63,478 bases of DNA from Chromatiaceae bacterium (GTDB lineage Bacteria > Pseudomonadota > Gammaproteobacteria > Chromatiales > Chromatiaceae), in NCBI GenBank assembly GCA_013426805.1, contig JACDZG010000031.1:1-63478 (forward strand), given 5' to 3'. Of the stretch, positions 61,047-63,478 are shown one piece after another. The notes beneath the pieces were generated by a model. That model worked only from the letters and a program-made list of their open reading frames with translations. It did no database searches and was not told where the DNA came from. The position numbers and the translations under genes were made by a program. The first letter of the stretch is position 1, and every line of letters begins with the position of its first letter.

Positions 61047-61616
61047 ATAACCCCTGACCAGATCTTCGCCTTCGTGCTCGCACTGACCTCACCCCAGCCT
61101 GCCGCGCCGGCCTTTCCGGTCATCGCCGCGGGCGGCGCGGAGACGGTCCTGGCCGGGATCAACGGGCTGGATGCCGACGCCCTGGCCTTCGCCCAGACGG
61201 CGCTGCGCCTCGCCCAGCAGGGCCAGATCCAAGAGGATGCGGTCAAGACGGTGCTGGAGCGTCTGGAGGCCGACCGTGCCGCCACGGCCGCGGGCACCGG
61301 TCTGGTCGAGGAATTCGAGTCGGCGCTGGGGGCGGCCGCCCGGGCCCTGCCCACCCAGCAGGCGCGGCTCGCCTTCGCCTCGGACTACCTGCGCCTGCGC
61401 ACCCAGGCACCCTCGGTCGAGGCCCTGCGGGGCTTGATCTCCAGGCATTTCGCGGGCGCGGACCGCCAACGCCTCGACGCCCTCGCCGGCCTGATGACGC
61501 CGCGCAACCTCGCCGACACCTTCGCCCGCATCTCGGCGGACAACCGCAAGCTCGACTATGTGCTGGTGGAGGGCTTCCAGACCCTGATGTTCGCCTGCCA
61601 GGAGGAGATGGCGTAG
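61047..61616 (+). CDS. Hypothetical helical protein with possible ATA start
   Basis: About 189 aa of Ala/Leu-rich, predicted all-helical sequence, no family recognised. AAGGAG (61035-61040) is followed, 6 nt later, by ATA (61047) in the frame ITPDQIFAF. No ATG, GTG or TTG exists at that spacing, so the native start may have mutated from ATG. The upstream extension of the frame overlaps the TOPRIM gene and is not protein-like. After the TAG at 61614 another frame continues with protein-like sequence (VAFIENPTVPLDKSCVAGL) to a TGA at 61731, hinting at a frameshift. Confidence 0.5.
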   Translation: MTPDQIFAFVLALTSPQPAAPAFPVIAAGGAETVLAGINGLDADALAFAQTALRLAQQGQIQEDAVKTVLERLEADRAATAAGTGLVEEFESALGAAARALPTQQARLAFASDYLRLRTQAPSVEALRGLISRHFAGADRQRLDALAGLMTPRNLADTFARISADNRKLDYVLVEGFQTLMFACQEEMA

Positions 61617-61739
61617 CCTTTATCGAGAACCCTACCGTCCCCCTGGACAAGTCCTGCGTCGCGGGGCTGACCCTGACCTTTGCGTTGCCTGAGGCTCAGG
61701 CCGCGGCGCAGGTCGGCGGGACCTCCAAATGAAGACGAC

Positions 61740-61965
61740 AACTCTTGATCCCGTTGCGCATACTGGCGAGTCGAGAGGTGGGGCGACGCGGTGAGCCGGC
61801 TCGGGAACAGATAGTCGTCCCGGATAGATTCTCCGCGACGATCCAGGCGCCAACGGCCGCTCGCGTCTGATCGGTCAGCTCGAATCGGACCGGCTGTTTG
61901 GTCTTTCGCTGCACGACCGTGGCGCGCGAGAGCACGTGACCCCCATGGGCCACATCGCTTACATG
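61740..61965 (-). pseudogene. Second remnant of the same integrase family
   Basis: HVSDVAHGGHVLSRATVVQRK, PVRFELTDQTRAAVGAWIVAENLSG, then a frameshift relative to the copy at 54900-55150. Only the central part remains, on the opposite strand from the first remnant. It marks another lost or rearranged integration. Confidence 0.8.
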
Positions 61966-62268
61966 CATGGTATCGTGCAGGTTACCGCTCCCCAGGAATG
62001 CGAGAAATATCAACCAGTGCCGACGCGGGTTCTACGCTTCATGGCGTGCCGACCCGGGGACATCCGCCACGAAACCCGCCACGACGCCGAACGCGCCGCG
62101 AACCGGTCGCCGGCCCGCTCAGCGGCGAGCACCCGCGAGGGTCCGTACCTCCAACTCGCACCAGGGTTCGAGCCGGTTGCTCGCGTGCGCGATACGACCG
62201 TCGCACGACTCCGGCGGCCAGCCCTTGTCAAGACTTCGGTTCTCACGGACAGCTCCGGGGCGCCAGGC
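61966..62268. other. Intergenic stretch between integrase remnant and Sir2 gene
   Basis: No gene or repeat recognised; open frames here are in high-GC DNA without protein-like content. Confidence 0.55.
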
Positions 62269-63030
62269 TCAGCCTGGCCAGGCGGCCGCCAGCAGGGCGG
62301 GCAGGACCTCGGCGCAGGTCCCGCGCAGGGTGTGGCGGGCCATCCCGTCCAGCGGCGTGGGGCTCGGATTGACCTGGACCAGGGCCGCCCCAGCATCGCG
62401 GGCGATCCCCGGCAGGGCCGCGGCCGGGTAGACCAGGGACGCGGTCCCGACCGTCAGGCACAGGTCGCAGGCGCGGGCCGCCGCCGCGGCCGCGCCCAGA
62501 ACCGCCGGCGGCAGCGACTCGCCGAACCAAACCACCCCGGAGCGGATGGCGCCCCCGCACTGCGGGCAGCGCGGCGGGGCCAGACGGCGTCCACCCTCGG
62601 GCTCGTCGGGAACACCCGGCGCAAGGTCGAACGGTCGGGCGCAGCGAACGCAGCGCGGGGCGTGCAGACTCCCGTGCAGGTGCAGAACCGCCGGGCTGCC
62701 CGCCCGTTCGTGCAGGTCATCGACGTTCTGGGTGACGAGGGTCAAGCGCGGGACCCGCGCCGCCAGGGCGGCGATGGCCCGGTGTCCGGGATTGGGCGCG
62801 GCGTGGAGCGCCTTCATCCGCCGCCACGCGTACCAGCCCCAAACCAGGTCCGGATCGCGCGCAAAAGCATCGGGGGTGGCCAGCGATGCGGCGTCGAACC
62901 GCGACCACAGGCCGGTCAACGCGTCACGGAAGGTGGGGATGCCGCTTTCGGCAGAGGCCCCGGCGCCGGTGAGGACCAACAGATGCCTGGTCCTGCAAAG
63001 CGTCTCGATGAGGGCGGGGACGATGAGCAT
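62269..63030 (-). CDS. Sir2-family NAD-dependent protein deacylase
   Basis: 253 aa. NAD-binding GAGASAESGIPTFRD, catalytic-base region TQNVDDLHERAG, LHLHGSLHAPRCVRC with zinc cysteines CVRC and CPQC, then GVVWFGESLP and VGTASLVYPAAALP. Active-site His in LHLHGS. Closest to the SIR2-III/CobB group, but the desuccinylase Tyr/Arg pair is not clear to me. Confidence 0.93.
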   Translation of the reverse strand: MLIVPALIETLCRTRHLLVLTGAGASAESGIPTFRDALTGLWSRFDAASLATPDAFARDPDLVWGWYAWRRMKALHAAPNPGHRAIAALAARVPRLTLVTQNVDDLHERAGSPAVLHLHGSLHAPRCVRCARPFDLAPGVPDEPEGGRRLAPPRCPQCGGAIRSGVVWFGESLPPAVLGAAAAAARACDLCLTVGTASLVYPAAALPGIARDAGAALVQVNPSPTPLDGMARHTLRGTCAEVLPALLAAAWPG

Positions 63031-63116
63031 CGCGATGCGGCTCCTGATCGGACCGGGGATCGGATCGCGGGTCGGGCACCGGGTGCCGCTTGGCGCACTT
63101 CATTCCGGAGGCAAGC

Positions 63117-63172
63117 ATGAGCGGATTGTTAGATAAACTCAAACTCAAGGAGCGAGCCGAAGAGGATCAGTA
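63117..63172 (+). pseudogene. 5' fragment of a small gene (MSGLLDKLKLKERAEEDQY)
   Basis: ATG 63117 is followed by 19 coherent, charged helical residues, then the frame enters extragenic-type sequence (ACGGGCGC, CGACTAAAGTCGC palindrome). Looks like a gene broken after ~55 bp. Family not recognised. Confidence 0.4.
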
Positions 63173-63478
63173 TTCGTCCTCCGGTGACCCGCGCGACGCA
63201 ACCGGAGGCCGACCCTTTAGCGGGCGGCAGTGCCGCTTCCGGCTGAAGCCTCGACCTCCGGTTTGTTACGGGCGCAGCGAGATCCGCAGGTGGCTGTAGA
63301 GACGACTAAAGTCGCCCCTACACGCGAAATCGACCTCCGAGGACGGTGCTTCACTTGGCGAAGTGCGCCCGTCCACTGAGTACACGATAGAAACGTGGTC
63401 TGTCCCTGTTTTCCCTGCCGTTTTCCCTGTTTTCCCCGATAAACTCTGGCTTTATCGTCAGAACCCTGGCTCCCAGAT
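63173..63478. other. Non-coding tail with element-end motif
   Basis: Contains a short inverted repeat (GCGACTTTAGTCG-type, around 63300-63318) and GTGGTCTGTCCC at 63395-63406 followed by repeated TTTTCCCTG units. No gene is seen before the window ends. Confidence 0.5.

Overview
The window is high-GC gammaproteobacterial DNA. Its gene content (potFGHI, rlmL, rep, a Tim44-like protein, DUF2782, DUF302, many Uma2/PIN/REP-type elements) fits a Chromatiales/Chromatiaceae-like purple sulfur bacterium. This placement is inferred from gene style only; there is no rRNA or photosynthesis gene here. Housekeeping segments alternate with accessory DNA full of mobile-element scars.

Layout. 1-6.8 kb: an ABC exporter cut off by the end of an IS copy, an LprI-like membrane protein, a DUF4143 ATPase, a decayed CHASE-PAS-GGDEF-EAL gene and a truncated YoeB-like toxin. 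7-8.4 kb: gabD. 8.6-10.6 kb: a complete IS with terminal repeats and a 9-bp target duplication. 10.95-15.2 kb: tight operon of PP2C phosphatase, pseudokinase with FHA-like tail, Ser/Thr kinase fused to a cold-shock domain, and AAA ATPase; the next gene is cut short. 15.3-16.25 kb: a RAYT flanked by REP palindromes. 16.3-22.1 kb: minus-strand operon of TIR/SEFIR protein, MoxR ATPase and a membrane vWA-like/formylglycine-synthase-like protein. 22.2-25.7 kb: Phd/PIN toxin-antitoxin, IS fragment, AlbA/RecG-like protein, two tandem Uma2 genes. 25.8-27.6 kb: hisB-hisA-hisI without hisH or hisF. 27.7-33.5 kb: MerR regulator, potFGHI, DUF302. 33.5-47.1 kb: mainly core genes (hybrid histidine kinase, solute-binding protein, Tim44-like, HNH nuclease, rlmL, hydrolase, PilZ, DUF2782, rep).

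47.2-54.6 kb: an accessory island lying between two identical tRNA-Arg(CCG) genes. It carries dndC, dndD, a DndE-FtsK fusion, an AAA ATPase and a DUF4435/TOPRIM-like protein in one operon with overlapping or nearly touching genes. I read it as a DNA phosphorothioation (Dnd) modification set coupled to a PARIS-like ATPase/TOPRIM pair instead of the usual DndFGH restriction genes. A decayed tyrosine recombinase follows the second tRNA. 55.6-63.5 kb is a scrapyard of truncated genes (DUF2887, DUF5615, SEC-C, a flavoprotein remnant, a second integrase remnant) with a few intact genes: yjbQ, a second ATPase/TOPRIM pair and a Sir2 deacylase.

The best candidates for undescribed systems are the Dnd-ATPase-TOPRIM island, the phosphatase/pseudokinase/kinase-CSD/ATPase operon and the TIR-MoxR-vWA/FGE operon. 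All three have the form of immune or conflict systems: a sensor or signalling NTPase plus a probable effector. No function has been tested; all functional statements are from recognisable motifs and gene order.
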